A DNA stretch of 64,000 nt from NCBI GenBank assembly GCA_016169945.1, contig JADLSH010000099.1, positions 248,001-312,000 of the forward strand, given 5' to 3'. The translations under genes and the position numbers were made by a program. Within the stretch, counting starts at the first letter, position 1; the number at the start of each line of letters is the position of its first letter. Below the pieces are notes generated by a model. The model was not told the DNA's origin. It saw nothing but the letters and a program-made list of their open reading frames with translations, and did no database searches. Origin of the DNA: Trachythela sp. YZ-2020 (lineage: Eukaryota; Cnidaria; Anthozoa; Malacalcyonacea; Clavulariidae). Positions 1 through 10,872 of the stretch are shown here, one piece after another.

Positions 1-560
1 AAAGAATATGTAGGGTAATTATGAGTAAACATCGGTGTAACGATAAAGAATTGCAAAACAAAATGATGATAACTGTACTCGTAAGTCGGAACTGGAGTAT
101 CGACGCGGAAACAGCGTTATATTTGCGTGCACGTGATCCATGTTTGATGAACATGAGACCGGTGCGAATGCATAGCTCGTGGTTTAGATGCTTGTTCTTA
201 GGCCAAATTTTATATTTAACTGTATTTATGGTCTGTGGTTTTCAGGGTTTTCCATGAAATTCCCTCAATAAATACCGTCGCCACAGTAGAGTCTGCTGAT
301 ATGTTACATGTGTCTGCAAGATAGTTAACGAAATATAAGTTGAAGTGCAATTTTTTACCAGGATTTGCTCTTTTATATTCTTGGATAAGGCAAAACAGTT
401 CTAAATCAGGGCCTGGAATTTTTTTTTCAATGAAATTTTGAACCTAAAAGTATGGGAAAAAGATCAAGGAAATCATAAAAAAGTCAAGGTATTGCCAAGA
501 AATTGCCAAGAGTAAAATTTTTAAATTTCTTCAAATAGTCAAATATTTTAATACTTTGTT
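1..560. other. Unrecognised sequence
   Basis: AT-rich DNA with no convincing coding exon, repeat end or RNA gene. The short open frame at 21-257 has no recognisable domain and no splice context, so I treat it as chance. Confidence 0.4.
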
Positions 561-618
561 GCCCTAACCTTAACTCTAACTCTAACCTAACCGTAAGCCT
601 AACCTTAACGCTACCCTA
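553..618. repeat. Degenerate telomere-like CCTAA repeats
   Basis: A run of about ten imperfect units of the CTAACC / CTAACT type. It resembles the animal telomere repeat CCCTAA but is too degenerate and short to be a chromosome end. Short interstitial telomere-like tracts are common in animal genomes. Confidence 0.5.
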
Positions 619-925
619 ACTCTGCAGCGAGACTTGGTCCACACACTGAACACTACACCACCATGTCTCATCCTTATAATTGCTACATGTTATGTCATAG
701 CTAATCCTTTCTATTTTGGCTATGTAAGGAATTGATGCACTTGTGAAAGAGCAAAATGCTGTTTAGCGGGAGCAGAAATCGATCCTGATGGAACGCACAT
801 GTAACACCCTTTTGCGTCCATCAGACTGTCTTGTCTGTTGCTTGTGACCTTAGTTTTTTCTATTTTACTTATTAATTACATTTTATTCACGAAAACGCTT
901 CAATGAATGACGAAAATGTGTTATA

Positions 926-1152
926 TATCCATAGATATAGGAGACCTAGATTGCTGACTGTAATGCTGTCTATAACGCACGCGCGTGGCAACCATGAGTA
1001 TTCAAAATGGCGGCTCAACCGGTCAAAAATCATAGAGCGGTATAGGGAAAAACCATGTTTTTTGCATTTTGCGTCTTCCTGGTGTTACCGATCCCGTTCT
1101 ATCACATTATTTTGGGAGGAACTAACTGGTGTGAAGGTTTTGGATGAATAAT
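926..1152 (+). repeat. Left arm of distant inverted repeat
   Basis: About 200 bp recurs in reverse orientation at 8394-8594. The shared landmarks are the segment with TATAGGAGACCTAGATTGCT at one end and GGTGTGAAGGTTTTGGATGA at the other. Identity by eye is roughly 80 percent, with gaps. The open frame 903-1151 lies in this repeat and is not a gene. The pair could be two copies of one repeat in opposite orientation or the ends of a large composite element. Confidence 0.65.
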
Positions 1153-1599
1153 TGCATAATTTAAGTTCAATAAAGACGAAATAATCGATCGCTAAATGTT
1201 GTCTGAAAATCATCACATGGTCGGTTGAGCAGTTCGAGACATTTTGTTGCAGAAAATAAAGCTTTTGGTTCTTTGGGTGCTTTTTTTTTCGAGAATCTCG
1301 GTTGGCATATAAAACAGGGAATAATATTGTGAAGTATTTTGAAGTTAAAACCTATTTTGCTTGATTTACCTGGTCTGCTGATCCGAAAACTCTGATGCTC
1401 TGTTTAGTGTGACTTTGATGACCTCCTTGCTGCTATATGGCAATCATCTTTTTAGAGAGAACTAGTGACAGCGAAAGTTTTCAATACAAACTAGTTTGAA
1501 GAAACTGACTAATTTGTCTAGTATGCATAAAAAACCTTCACAGTATCTAGTTCTCTCCAAGAAACCTGATTGAGTCATCACTTTTCACAGCCCAGGCCA

Positions 1600-2620
1600 T
1601 ATAAATGAGTTAATCATGGCCAAAAAGAATGCACAGCATGCACATCAAGCCCTGCATCAGTGAGTAAGTTAATCGACTCTTTTATAATCTGTGCTTGCAT
1701 TCCATGTGGTTAACTAAAAAGTAAGCAATAGGATAACTCCATGGTTTTTGTAGGCCTACTGCCATAACAACCAGTGCATTATGAGCAATTGTATCCTGGT
1801 TTTCTGCTAAGATTGGCCCATAGTCGGTATTGCCAGCAAATTTCTGCTTTTTAGCATCCCACAGAACTTCTTTTTTTATTGACATTTCATGGACCAACAT
1901 GATGCAATCTTTGTTATCGTCCTCTAGAGTGTTTTGAAGATGTTCGATAACGTTATTCAAAAACCCAGGTTCACATTCAACTGGGCATGATGAAGCCCAT
2001 GACTGTATAGTAGATGGATGTGGTAAGTGGAGGGATTTGCGAACAAACTTGTACGCCTTTGGACTGTAAAAGTGCAAAGATATAGCGAATTGTCTTATTT
2101 TTCACTGTATCTAGACCCAGTTGTATTAGCTTCATTTTTCTGCACATTTGTGAATAGATCTTTAGTCATATGACCAAAATTTGACATGAGATGTTGGCTT
2201 TGTTCTTCTGATATAGCCTTAATTGTTTTTTCTTTGCATAGATTTTGCACTGAGTGATTTAATTGTATTATTCTTTTTTTTCAGGGTTTTCTTTAACTTT
2301 TTCATAACCGTTGTAGGTGACTTAATGTAACTACCATGATCACTTTTTACAAATTCTGAACTCTTTCTTTTCTTTTTTGCGGGACTTTGGTCTCCTGGTG
2401 GTGGGGGTGCTTCTCTCTTTTTAGGAAGAGGTCTGGATGTAGTTGTCTTAGCGAGGTGCGGAGGATATATAATAAAAAATAGATGGGACGGCAGATATTT
2501 CTTGGATTGGCCTTCTATTACTTGCTCTCCCTTACTAATATAGTCGTCGGGGGTAAAATGTTTCTCACACAAGACTGAATATTTGGCTGGCATCCCGTCT
2601 GCCCATTTCATTATTGTTAT
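1600..2620 (-). pseudogene. P-element/THAP9-like transposase, broken
   Basis: Two open segments on the minus strand belong to a THAP plus P-element-type transposase. The first (2611-2219) starts inside a THAP zinc finger: the second half is visible as a Cys-x2-His pair in LCEKHF, followed by a Lys-rich linker. The second (2077-1682) matches the RNase H-like catalytic part of the P-element/THAP9 family, with EMSIKKEVLW followed by a conserved DYGPI stretch. The acidic residue expected just before EMS is His here (codon CAT where GAT would give Asp). After a conserved FLVNH stretch the frame shifts, and the protein resumes in another frame at about 1700-1610 with LLTDAGLDVHAV before a stop. No full transposase is possible. 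It is a dead DNA transposon copy, and the family assignment is from memory of conserved motifs. Confidence 0.7.
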
Positions 2621-2659
2621 CCAACTTTTTAGCAGGCTGGGATTGGTTATAGGAAATCT

Positions 2660-3215
2660 AAATAGTGCGAAGGGAAAGATTTATCTTTAGTTCACTGATG
2701 TGAACAAAACTCAAAAGTTTTTGACAGAATTGTTTCTCCTGGAGTCAAATCCTAGGTCCTTTTGAGACCTTAAACAGGACAAGGACCTCTATGAAAGTTG
2801 TTGTCAACATGCATATATATAGACTAGGACACAGACATCAAAACAATTTCTTTTTTGGTTTAACGTTCTTTTATTAAAACTGTAAACACTTTTATATTGT
2901 AGCTAACAAACTCAAAACTACATTTGTTGTCATTTATACAGTATTTTCCAAATTGTTTTTATGTTATTAAAAGCTGTCTTATTTATACGTAACATAGTCT
3001 TAAACTATGCTGTTTATATGAAGTATGTCATAGTGTATAAATATACAATATGTGTGTTTTATAGACTTACTTATGGAAGGACAAGCGAATACCATATTTT
3101 AAATCCCCACGTCTAGCCTTGCAGTTATACGCTGAACAATATTCAGGCATTCTTTTCGATAAAAAAAACAGTTTTTTTAGAATAATAGAATGCCCCAGAA
3201 TTTTCAGATAAAAAT
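2660..3215. other. Unrecognised AT-rich spacer
   Basis: No coding exon, RNA gene or repeat end was recognised between the P-element remnant and the palindromic repeat block. Confidence 0.4.
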
Positions 3216-3226
3216 ACTGCACTGTT

Positions 3227-3618
3227 AATTTTGGGGTGTCAATTTAACACCAAAAAGTGGTGCTAAAAAATTAGGTAAAAATGACACCTTTTTTGGGTGC
3301 TATTTTAACACCGCCGTTGATGGTGCTGATTTAACACTAGTTACGGTGCTAAAACAACACCTTTTGTAGTGTTAAAATAGCACTGGTTTTTAGAGTTAAT
3401 TTAACACTAGTTGTGTAGCGCTTAATTTTGGGGTGTCAATTTAACACCAAAAGTGGTGCTAAAAATTAGGTAAAAAATGACACCTTTTTTGGGTGCTATT
3501 TTAACACCGCCGTTGATGGTGCTGATTTAACACTAGTTACGGTGCTAAAACAACACCTTTTGTATTGTTAAAATAGCACAGGTTTTTAGAGTTAATTTAA
3601 CACTAGTTGTGCAGCGCT
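3227..3618. repeat. Tandem duplication, ~197-bp unit, TTAACACC-rich
   Basis: Two nearly identical units (3227-3423 and 3424-3618) lie directly head to tail. They differ by only a few single-base and A-run changes, which points to a recent duplication. Each unit is itself built of short inverted motifs ending in TTAACACC or TTAACACT. Confidence 0.85.
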
Positions 3619-3963
3619 AAAATAACACTTAAAGTAACACGCCTTCTCGGTGCTAAAGTCACACCAGTTTTTAAGTTTAACTGTTAACCATGGTAAAAAT
3701 AACAATTAATTTTGTTATTAGTTTACACTGCACTAAAGTGATTTCATGCACCCAAATGGCCCCATAATATTACACACAAACAAGAAAATAGTTTCATGAT
3801 TATTATTATAAAATTTGTTTAAAATTTTTGGGTTCATTTTCCTCAGCGGTTCATAAGTTTAACAATTGTTAAAATTCTTCCACTTGAAATATCCTTTCAC
3901 AAAACTTTTAACCAACAATTATGCATGCATTAAATGAAGTTTAATGTAAATGTAGTATATTTA

Positions 3964-6264
3964 CTATTTCCATTGGAGTCCCAACTCATTGACAAACTTC
4001 TGAACAGAAATTCTTTTCTTAGCATCAGCGCGCTTGTCCATCAAAACAGCTTCCAGGAAGGCGTAGATATTGGAAACTCCTGGAGTGTACTCCATATTCA
4101 GCACATAACAAGCGTGGCGATAAGCATGGTCACTGCCATAGCCACTGGAATGTTTTTGCCTGATAAGTTTAAGTAGATTTGTCCCTCAGCAGCGATGTAA
4201 AAAGGATCCAAGATTGCCAGGTCTCCAGAAGCTATAATCCGTGGATAGGTGGATTTTTCTACTTCTTCGTCAAAGGAATCATCATCCTGAAAATATTCAT
4301 TTTGATTTTAGCTTATAAGTTTCAATATCGACTAACCTTAGGCATTTAACCTCACCCCTTAACACAGAGCCTAAGTCACATTGTTGCATATTTAAATAAT
4401 TGTGTCATAAAAGTGTTTACTGTATGACGTAATTATCGAAAGGGTCAAGTAATGATTTAACAAGAGGCATATAAATATATAGTATATAGTTAACATGTCT
4501 ATGCCCAACACTTCCCCTCTCATAAAGTGTGTCAAATTTTCTATTAAAATATACTTACTGTGCAAATCATGAAAAAGAGATTTTTTGAAATGGCCTTCTC
4601 TTTCAAACGGGATTGGAGAACCAATGCCGTAACAGTGCTCTCAATTTCTGGAAAAAGTAAAGGATAACTATAATTAGTAAAACATAAGTCGAGGGTCATC
4701 TTTTATATCATTAAAATAAAAATACATAAACTTGATCACTAGACAATACGTCAGTACAATCAAGTTAGAGCAAAGCCAATCAGCCTGAGATAGTGTAACT
4801 GAAACAACAATGTCAAGCAAGGGAGCACGCCAGAGTTGTTTGAATCACTAACCTTTTATTCAATTCACAGCGATATCTGTATATTAAATTTCTTTTGTTC
4901 GACTGCCATTTGAAAATAAAATGGTATACAGCATGTATCGCAGACGCTTGTGACGATGACATAAGAAATCATTTAAAATCTTAATTAATTCTTGTGTCAT
5001 CATCATGAGTACAAAATATTGTATTTGCTATAACCTGTACCAAGGTGGGGTTCTTTTGGGTGAAATGCCGCTTAGAGTGTTAAACCCATTATAATATTTT
5101 TATTATATGACTAGACAGTACGAAAGATTCTCACCATAGGATTTGTTTACATATGACCCAGAAGTTTCCAATCGTTTCTTCAGCAACTAAGGGCATTTCA
5201 GCCCCGGGGATGAATTTGGCCCCGGGGTTGAAAAATCTCCATGTAATCAGCCCCTTACAGTAGTAGACAGCTATCTTTGTTCTAGCAGGATACCAGACAT
5301 GGCAAAATTGCTTGCTTGCCATGTATAAAACCCAACGTGGAAAAATAATGTCATTTACATTTAGAAGCTGAGCCAGTCTAGCTAGCTTTCCGAGTTGCCC
5401 CTATTCACCGGGTCAACTCACCAGTCACCTCATGCAATCAGCCCCTCAATACAATCCCACGGCCAAGCCAACTCAGTACATCACTACATGTATACCCGGC
5501 CCAGGCTTATTGAGGCCAAGCCTGTTGGAGTGTTGGCTCTCTCTATAAGCCTGATATTTACAGTACTAAAACAGAACTATTCAAGAGGCTATACTCTGGT
5601 AAATTATATAATAACATTTCATAATACTTTACCATGAAAACATTTTCAAAATATTTATATTTTTCTGACAGAGATATGGGTGTGGAGCCTGGCATCCATA
5701 TTTTAAAATAATATTTTATCTAAGTCTTTATACTCAACACTATTATAAATTGAAATCTCAAATTATAATTTAATTTTAATTACCTACTTTTTGTGGTTAT
5801 TTTTGGAGAAATCTAAATCCATGTCGTTTGTATTTTAATATATCTGTGATTCAAACATAAATATTACCATGAATTACCAGCATGTTTTGTGGCCTTTGCT
5901 AGGACGCAAATATGGAAGAATTTTTTTGACACGAAATTTATAGTTTTTATACGACCTACGACATTGTTTTGATCTCGCACTTTATTGAGTTAAAATAAAA
6001 TGAGTTCGTGAATCATGTTGTGTTATTGTATAACATATGGCCTTCGACTAGCAAATATTCAATGTTTCTTCCGACTGATGAACGCAACTCCATACTTAAT
6101 ATATTTATGATTCAAGCGCTGGCACGGGACGATCACGATATCCTAAATATATTTCAACAATATAAATGGCATAAATACAGTACCTCTTCATCCTCAAGAA
6201 TAGAGATGGTAATCTCCTTCAAACCCGCATTTATTAGAGTTTCGCGTAAAGAAGAATCTATCTT
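3964..6264 (-). pseudogene. Multi-exon gene fragment, possibly SAMD3-like
   Basis: Three exons can be seen on the minus strand with proper splice sites: 6264-6184 (27 codons, ends before GTACTG), 4647-4559 (ends before GTAAGT) and a last exon 4286-3964 ending in TAG. The second and third join in phase 0. The first ends in phase 0 but the second needs one carried base, so at least one exon between them is missing or unseen. The last exon has a frameshift near 4130, dividing an acidic start plus YIAAEGQIYL from a C-terminal part with YVLNMEY and KRISVQKFVNEL. From memory this C-terminus resembles the SAMD3-like protein family that is abundant in cnidarians and fish. The first exon could be part of a SAM domain. 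Both assignments are tentative. It lies within the composite element and looks like a captured or transposon-borne gene that has decayed. Confidence 0.45.
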
Positions 6265-6544
6265 CTGAAACGAAAGGAAATCACAATTAAATATTAGATG
6301 ATGTTTGATATAAAAATACTTTGAGAATATCATACATAAATCGCGTTTTATCAACTCGTGTGGAACATACCAATTTAACAACAAAGTCGATTCCTTTTTG
6401 CTCTTCGTAAGAATGCCAATGTGCAGTTTAACATACGAACTAACAGCCGCGACAACACCAGAAAATATAAAAAAAAAAAAACTCGAAGCGGAATATATAA
6501 ACCAAACGATGAAGTCGCCAGCGATGAATAATTTCAATCTTGCC

Positions 6545-7460
6545 CACAGGGGGCCCAACTACGGTTTATGTCTGTAAAAAAGTGTAAAATAATAAACTTA
6601 CTTGGAAAAGAATCCGAAAGATTTCCATGAACAATATATATATTAATATTTTGCGGAGAAAGAACAGCAAAGTTTAGTCTATATGAAGTACTTCACAATC
6701 GTAAGCAACTGACTAATGCGGGCGCATGTGGAATTAGCCCGCACCGCCTGTCCCGCCCCTTGCAGGCGTTATAATAAGTAGAAGAAAGAAAGGGATGAAA
6801 CAAAAGTCACGTGACATTTTTAAATGCTTCTAACTTAACCGTTTCAACTTAATTTGATTATTTTACTACGTATTTAGTGTTCTCGTTGATGAACAAAGAT
6901 AGCTATATATATAGGTATATATAAATAAACCTGTTACTAAATGATTTTTAAGAGCAAGCATTCTTCGCCATTTTCGCGATATGTGTACCACGACTAGCCT
7001 ATCCACGCTGACGTCATGAATTTTTTAGTTTGTCCCCTTTCTTTTAATTGTATGTTTGTTTATGATATAATTGAATATTTGAATTACATGTTAACTTTAT
7101 TATATATTAACCGATAAACCCGTAGCGTGAAGTAGCCAAAAATAGCTTTGAGATGCATTTCCGAACTGTGATCGGAATTCTCCGTGTGGACAGGCTAGTC
7201 GTGGTACACATCGAACGATCACGTGACCCGTGTTTCAACCCTTCTATTAATTATACTTATTTTATTATTAATTCCATATGCGCCCGCATTACTTACCGGT
7301 TGAATACTCTACAGTACTTCATATAGACTAAACTTTGCTGTTCTTTCTCCGCAAAATATTAATATATATATTGTTCATGGAAATCTTTCGGATTCTTTTC
7401 CAAGTAAGTTTATTATTTTACACTTTTTTACAGACATAAACCGTAGTTGGGCCCCCTGTG
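6545..7460. repeat. Inverted repeat, 192-bp arms
   Basis: Left arm 6545-6736 and right arm 7269-7460 are close reverse complements, including landmarks such as CATATAGACTAAACTTTGC and GTTGGGCCCCCTGTG. The 530-bp spacer has its own shorter inverted pair at about 6980-7008 and 7184-7208 (GGCTAGTCGTGGTACAC). The arms lie just upstream of the minus-strand gene fragment on the left and of the plus-strand zinc-finger exon on the right. This fits a head-to-head duplicated 5' region or promoter. Confidence 0.8.
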
Positions 7461-7637
7461 TCTTGCCGCACGAAATTTGATCTCATGTTATGCCTAATAT
7501 GGTATTCCATGCCATATAGAGAGTTACCGGAGTTGTTGGAGCGCGTGGGGCCTCGGAACCCGGTATTGTGCGTCACGTCTCGTATAGCACATCCACTGAG
7601 AATATTTTTGTGTTTCTGACAAAAATATGGCCTAATA

Positions 7638-7790
7638 ATGGGTCGCTTTCGTTGCAGCATTTGCTTCGAATTTGTGTCAGAATCTATTCAAACATTAGTA
7701 AAGTATATTGGCAGGATTCATCGAAATGAACCGAATTTCCATGTCGTTTGTGGTATCAAGAGGGTTGCGCGAAAATATTCAAACATTTAT
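7638..7790 (+). pseudogene. C2H2 zinc-finger first exon, degraded
   Basis: The frame opens with MGRFRCSICFEFVSE and continues with HRNEPNFHVVCGIKR. This has the Cys-x2-Cys start and spacing of a transposon-associated C2H2 finger known from cnidarian genomes (from memory). Two residues of the second zinc unit look changed: a Val-Ala pair stands where a Cys would be expected, and the final His run is lost. No downstream exon was found. It sits at the right edge of the internal inverted repeat and points away from the minus-strand gene fragment. Confidence 0.45.
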
Positions 7791-7829
7791 ATTTTCACCC
7801 CAAGAAACGGAGTTAATTTAGCATTACCA

Positions 7830-8165
7830 ATATAGGTGTTACTTTAACACCCATGTTCTACCTCCAGAAACGGTGCTAATTTAGCACTACGAATAACAAA
7901 TGTTTAACACCCGTAGAGGTGTTATTTTAAGACCCAAAAATTAGCACCAGAAACCGGTGTTATTGTAACACTTGCACTCCTCTTGTAGGTGCTAATTTAA
8001 CACTTCTAAAGTGGTGTTAAACAAATCGAGTGTTAAATTGACCCTTTGTATTTCTTTGGTGTTAAATTAGCACTGAATTAGGTGCTAAAATGACACTTTC
8101 TATTTAGCACCACCCTTAGGTGTCAATCTAACACCAGTCGAGGTGCTATTTTAACACTCTAAAAT
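7830..8165. repeat. Array of palindromic TTAACACC motifs
   Basis: About a dozen short motifs of the GGTGYTAATTTAACACC type are spaced every 20-40 bp in both orientations. They match the motif set at 3227-3660. The array ends at the right terminal repeat at 8173. Confidence 0.75.
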
Positions 8166-8393
8166 TAACAGTGTGTATTTTGGTCGAAATAACAATGAAA
8201 GAACAAAATAAACAGCAGTAGCTTTTGGAATAGTTAGATATATATCACGTAATCACGTTACTTGAGAAAAACTCGTAAAAGACTGAAGGAATACACAGGA
8301 AAAGAAATCAGGCCAGCAGTTTCGCGCGCTTTTCGTCTTTGCCCATTCTTGCCCGGTTGAATTGTGATATGTAAATTGTACTAATTATACAAA

Positions 8394-8594
8394 TATTCAT
8401 CCAAAACCTTCACACCAGTTAATTCTTTCCAAAATAATGAGATAGAACGGGGTCGGAAGCTGTAGGACGACGCAAAATGCAAGAAACATGGTTTTTCCCT
8501 ATGTCGCTCTATGCCATACCATCTTGGATTTTAAAAATTTGACACGTCTAGTTGAGCCGAGTCAGCAATCTAGGTCTCCTATATCTATGGGATA
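8394..8594 (-). repeat. Right arm of distant inverted repeat
   Basis: Reverse-complement partner of 926-1152. See that entry for landmarks. Confidence 0.65.
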
Positions 8595-8612
8595 TCAGCT
8601 CATGCATATACA

Positions 8613-8831
8613 GTGAGTAGCGAAAACAATATGGCGGCACAAAAACTACAAGAGTTTTGCGAAACAGAAAAGAGCGAAATATTCGCTTTAAAAGCGACAA
8701 AAAAGACTCCAAAAATCATTGACAGGGTAGGAAAATTAATAAGAGCAGCGAAAAAACATGTTCAAGGGAATATAAATTTTTCGAAAAGCCGCACGAAAAA
8801 ACAAATTAATTTGCAGTTATCTAATAATTAG
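8613..8831 (+). CDS. Short Lys-rich open frame, unrecognised
   Basis: A 72-residue open frame starts at an ATG and is rich in Lys. It has no domain that I recognise, no signal peptide and no membrane segment. It directly follows the right arm of the inverted repeat. It may be a first exon or a chance frame, and I give it low weight. Confidence 0.15.
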   Translation: MSSENNMAAQKLQEFCETEKSEIFALKATKKTPKIIDRVGKLIRAAKKHVQGNINFSKSRTKKQINLQLSNN

Positions 8832-8987
8832 TAATTAAGCACTTACTTTGCTACACAAAAATTCTATAAAATATCACAAGCTTTTTATATCAAGTAATAC
8901 TGTACAAAAAGCGATTATCTCACTTTAATTTATGAAAAAAAGCATAACAAAATGATTTAAAATTTTCAATCCGAGTCGCGAGTCAAT

Positions 8988-10353
8988 TCTGGTCGTTTCA
9001 CGATAAAAAACATATAGCTTCAACTTTGTTTGCCAAGGGCCAAGGCTTTAATATTTTTTGTTTACAATATGAAAACGAAAAGTACTTGAACAAATGAGCA
9101 GAAAAATCATGTTTTCACTGCAGTTGGTCTATGTTTTTAAGTTTTATGTATGGAGAAAAGTTTTTTATTCTATGATATCTGTTTAAACTGTATTTTTTTA
9201 ACTTTAATTTAATGTGGACAAATACTGAAATACATGAGCATTTAAAACAAATGTATTAGTTTTCTCGGCGCATCGTGCTTAGTATGAAGCCTTTAGAGTT
9301 GATGCAATTCATTTTTGTACTCCAACTATCGTTAGGCTAGCTTTTTTAACTTTTTGGGTAGATTTTATAATCTAAAAATTGTTTCACTTCTGTGTTTTGT
9401 CGCGTAATCCAGAGCGGGTCGGATGAGTTTCAGAGCGGGCCGGATGCAAAAATCCGGACCGCTCTGACACGCTTGCTAGCCAATCAGATTGCTTTATTTT
9501 CATAGATAAAAAATAAATATATGTTATTTACCGGCTGGGAGGTCCGTACTGGAAAAATATTTTCCCGAAGTCTCAGAAGCGGCCCGAGACCGAAGGTCGA
9601 GGGCCGCGTCTGAGACTGAGGGAAAATATTTTTCCAGTACGGACCGACCAGAACGGTAAATAACGTGTTTATTTTTTCGTGTTTATTTCTTCACTCCTTT
9701 GTTTGTTTTGGCGCGAAAAGTTGCGAGAGGTCCGTACTGGTGTGATACGGACCTCGTACTCAGCCAATCAAAAGGCTCTATTTTAGTTACGGACCTGAGT
9801 TACGGACCTCAAAAAAAATAAGAGTCTTTATTTTTTATCTATGAGAATAAAGCAATCTGATTGGCTATCGAGCGTTTCAGAGCGTTCCGGATTTTTGCAT
9901 CCGGCCCGCTCTGAAACTCATCCGGCCCGCTCTGGATTACGCGACAAATCACAGGAGTGAAACAATTTTTAGATTAAAAAATCTACCCAAAAAGTTCAAA
10001 AAGCTAGCCTAACGATAGTTAGAGTTCAAAAATGAATTGCATCTCTAAAGGCTTCATACTAAGCACGATGCGCCGAGAAAACTAATACATTTGTTTTAAA
10101 TGCTCATGTATTTCAGTGTTTGGGCATATTAAAGTTAAAAAAGTACAGTTTAAACAGATATCATAGAAGAAAAAACTTTTCCCATATATAAAACTTAAAA
10201 ACATGGACCAAATATAATGAAAACATGATTTTTCTGCCCATTTGTTAAGTACTTTTCGTATACATATTGTAAACAAAAAAAAATTAAAGCCTTGGCCCTT
10301 GCCCTTGGCAAACAAAGTTGAGGCTATATGTTTTTTATCGTGAAACGACCAGA
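8988..10353. mobile_element. Large fold-back element, ~530-bp arms
   Basis: The left arm (8988-9517) and right arm (9822-10353) are reverse complements with scattered differences. The outer ends are TCTGGTCGTTTCACGAT and its complement. The centre (9518-9821) contains further palindromes, including the MITE-like unit at 9523-9663 and repeats of GGTCCGTACTGG and TACGGACCT. No coding capacity was seen; the open frame 10082-10315 is inside an arm. This is a non-autonomous fold-back type repeat. Its own target duplication was not identified. Confidence 0.8.
9523..9663. mobile_element. MITE-like palindrome with TTATTTACCGG ends
   Basis: It begins GTTATTTACCGG and ends with a near complement, CGGTAAATAAC. 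Internal inverted repeats are AGGTCCGTACTGGAAAAATA and its complement, so almost the whole unit can fold. A related unit with the same ends is at 10755-10872. Confidence 0.7.
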
Positions 10354-10754
10354 AAAAGATTACAGCATACCTTGTTCATTGTCCAGTTTCAGTAGAAAGG
10401 CGTTGATCGAAGTCAAAACACATGCATTCACTGCATGATTAACTTTATGAGATTTTTATGGGCAAAGCAAGTAAACACGAAGATATCCTTGTCGAAGCAA
10501 AATTGAACACCAGAAAACTAGGCCGGCAAAACCTTTCATTCCTATGCTTTTCTGCTGCCATATTTAAAAAATATCGTGTACATTTTTACAGAAACTATGT
10601 TTTTTTGTGAGTTTCTTGCCAGTTTTCGTCTTCGTGTTTTCTTTCAACGTTCAAGTTTTGTCAACCTCGCTTTGATTTCACAATTGCACTGATCTCAAAT
10701 TATTTCGCTACACTGGAATTTTCAATTTTAATAAATTCTTAAATTTTACATATG

Positions 10755-10872
10755 ATAAAAAATAAACACGTTATTTACCGGCAGCGTCGGTCCGGATGAG
10801 AAAAACTGTGCCCTCGGTCTTGAAAACGTCCCTCGCCCTCCGGGCTCGGACCTCGCAACCGGTAAATAACAT
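10755..10872. mobile_element. Short MITE with TTATTTACCGG ends
   Basis: About 118 bp, bounded by CGTTATTTACCGG and CCGGTAAATAAC. The interior is GC-rich and partly self-complementary (CCCTCGCCCTCCGGGC). It belongs to the same family as 9523-9663. Confidence 0.75.

Larger units (their letters stand above)
3220..8173. mobile_element. Composite element with palindromic-array ends
   Basis: The outer ends match as terminal inverted repeats: CACTGTTAATTTT begins at 3220 and its reverse complement ends at 8173. Inside each end lies an array of short palindromic motifs of the type GGTGCTAATTTAACACC, at 3227-3660 and 7830-8165. Between the arrays are a broken spliced gene on the minus strand (3964-6264), an internal inverted repeat (6545-6736 with 7269-7460) and a C2H2 zinc-finger exon (7638-7790). 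I could not find a clear target-site duplication, so the boundaries are the inner part of the inference. It may be one large non-autonomous DNA transposon that captured gene pieces, or two related elements lying head to head. Confidence 0.5.

Noticed and set aside
553..618. Chromosome end or true telomere
   Set aside because: The units are degenerate, only about 65 bp long and flanked by ordinary sequence.
5131..5322. Additional exon of the minus-strand gene fragment
   Set aside because: The frame ends near a GTGAGA donor, but its phase does not fit the next exon and no acceptor or similarity was seen.
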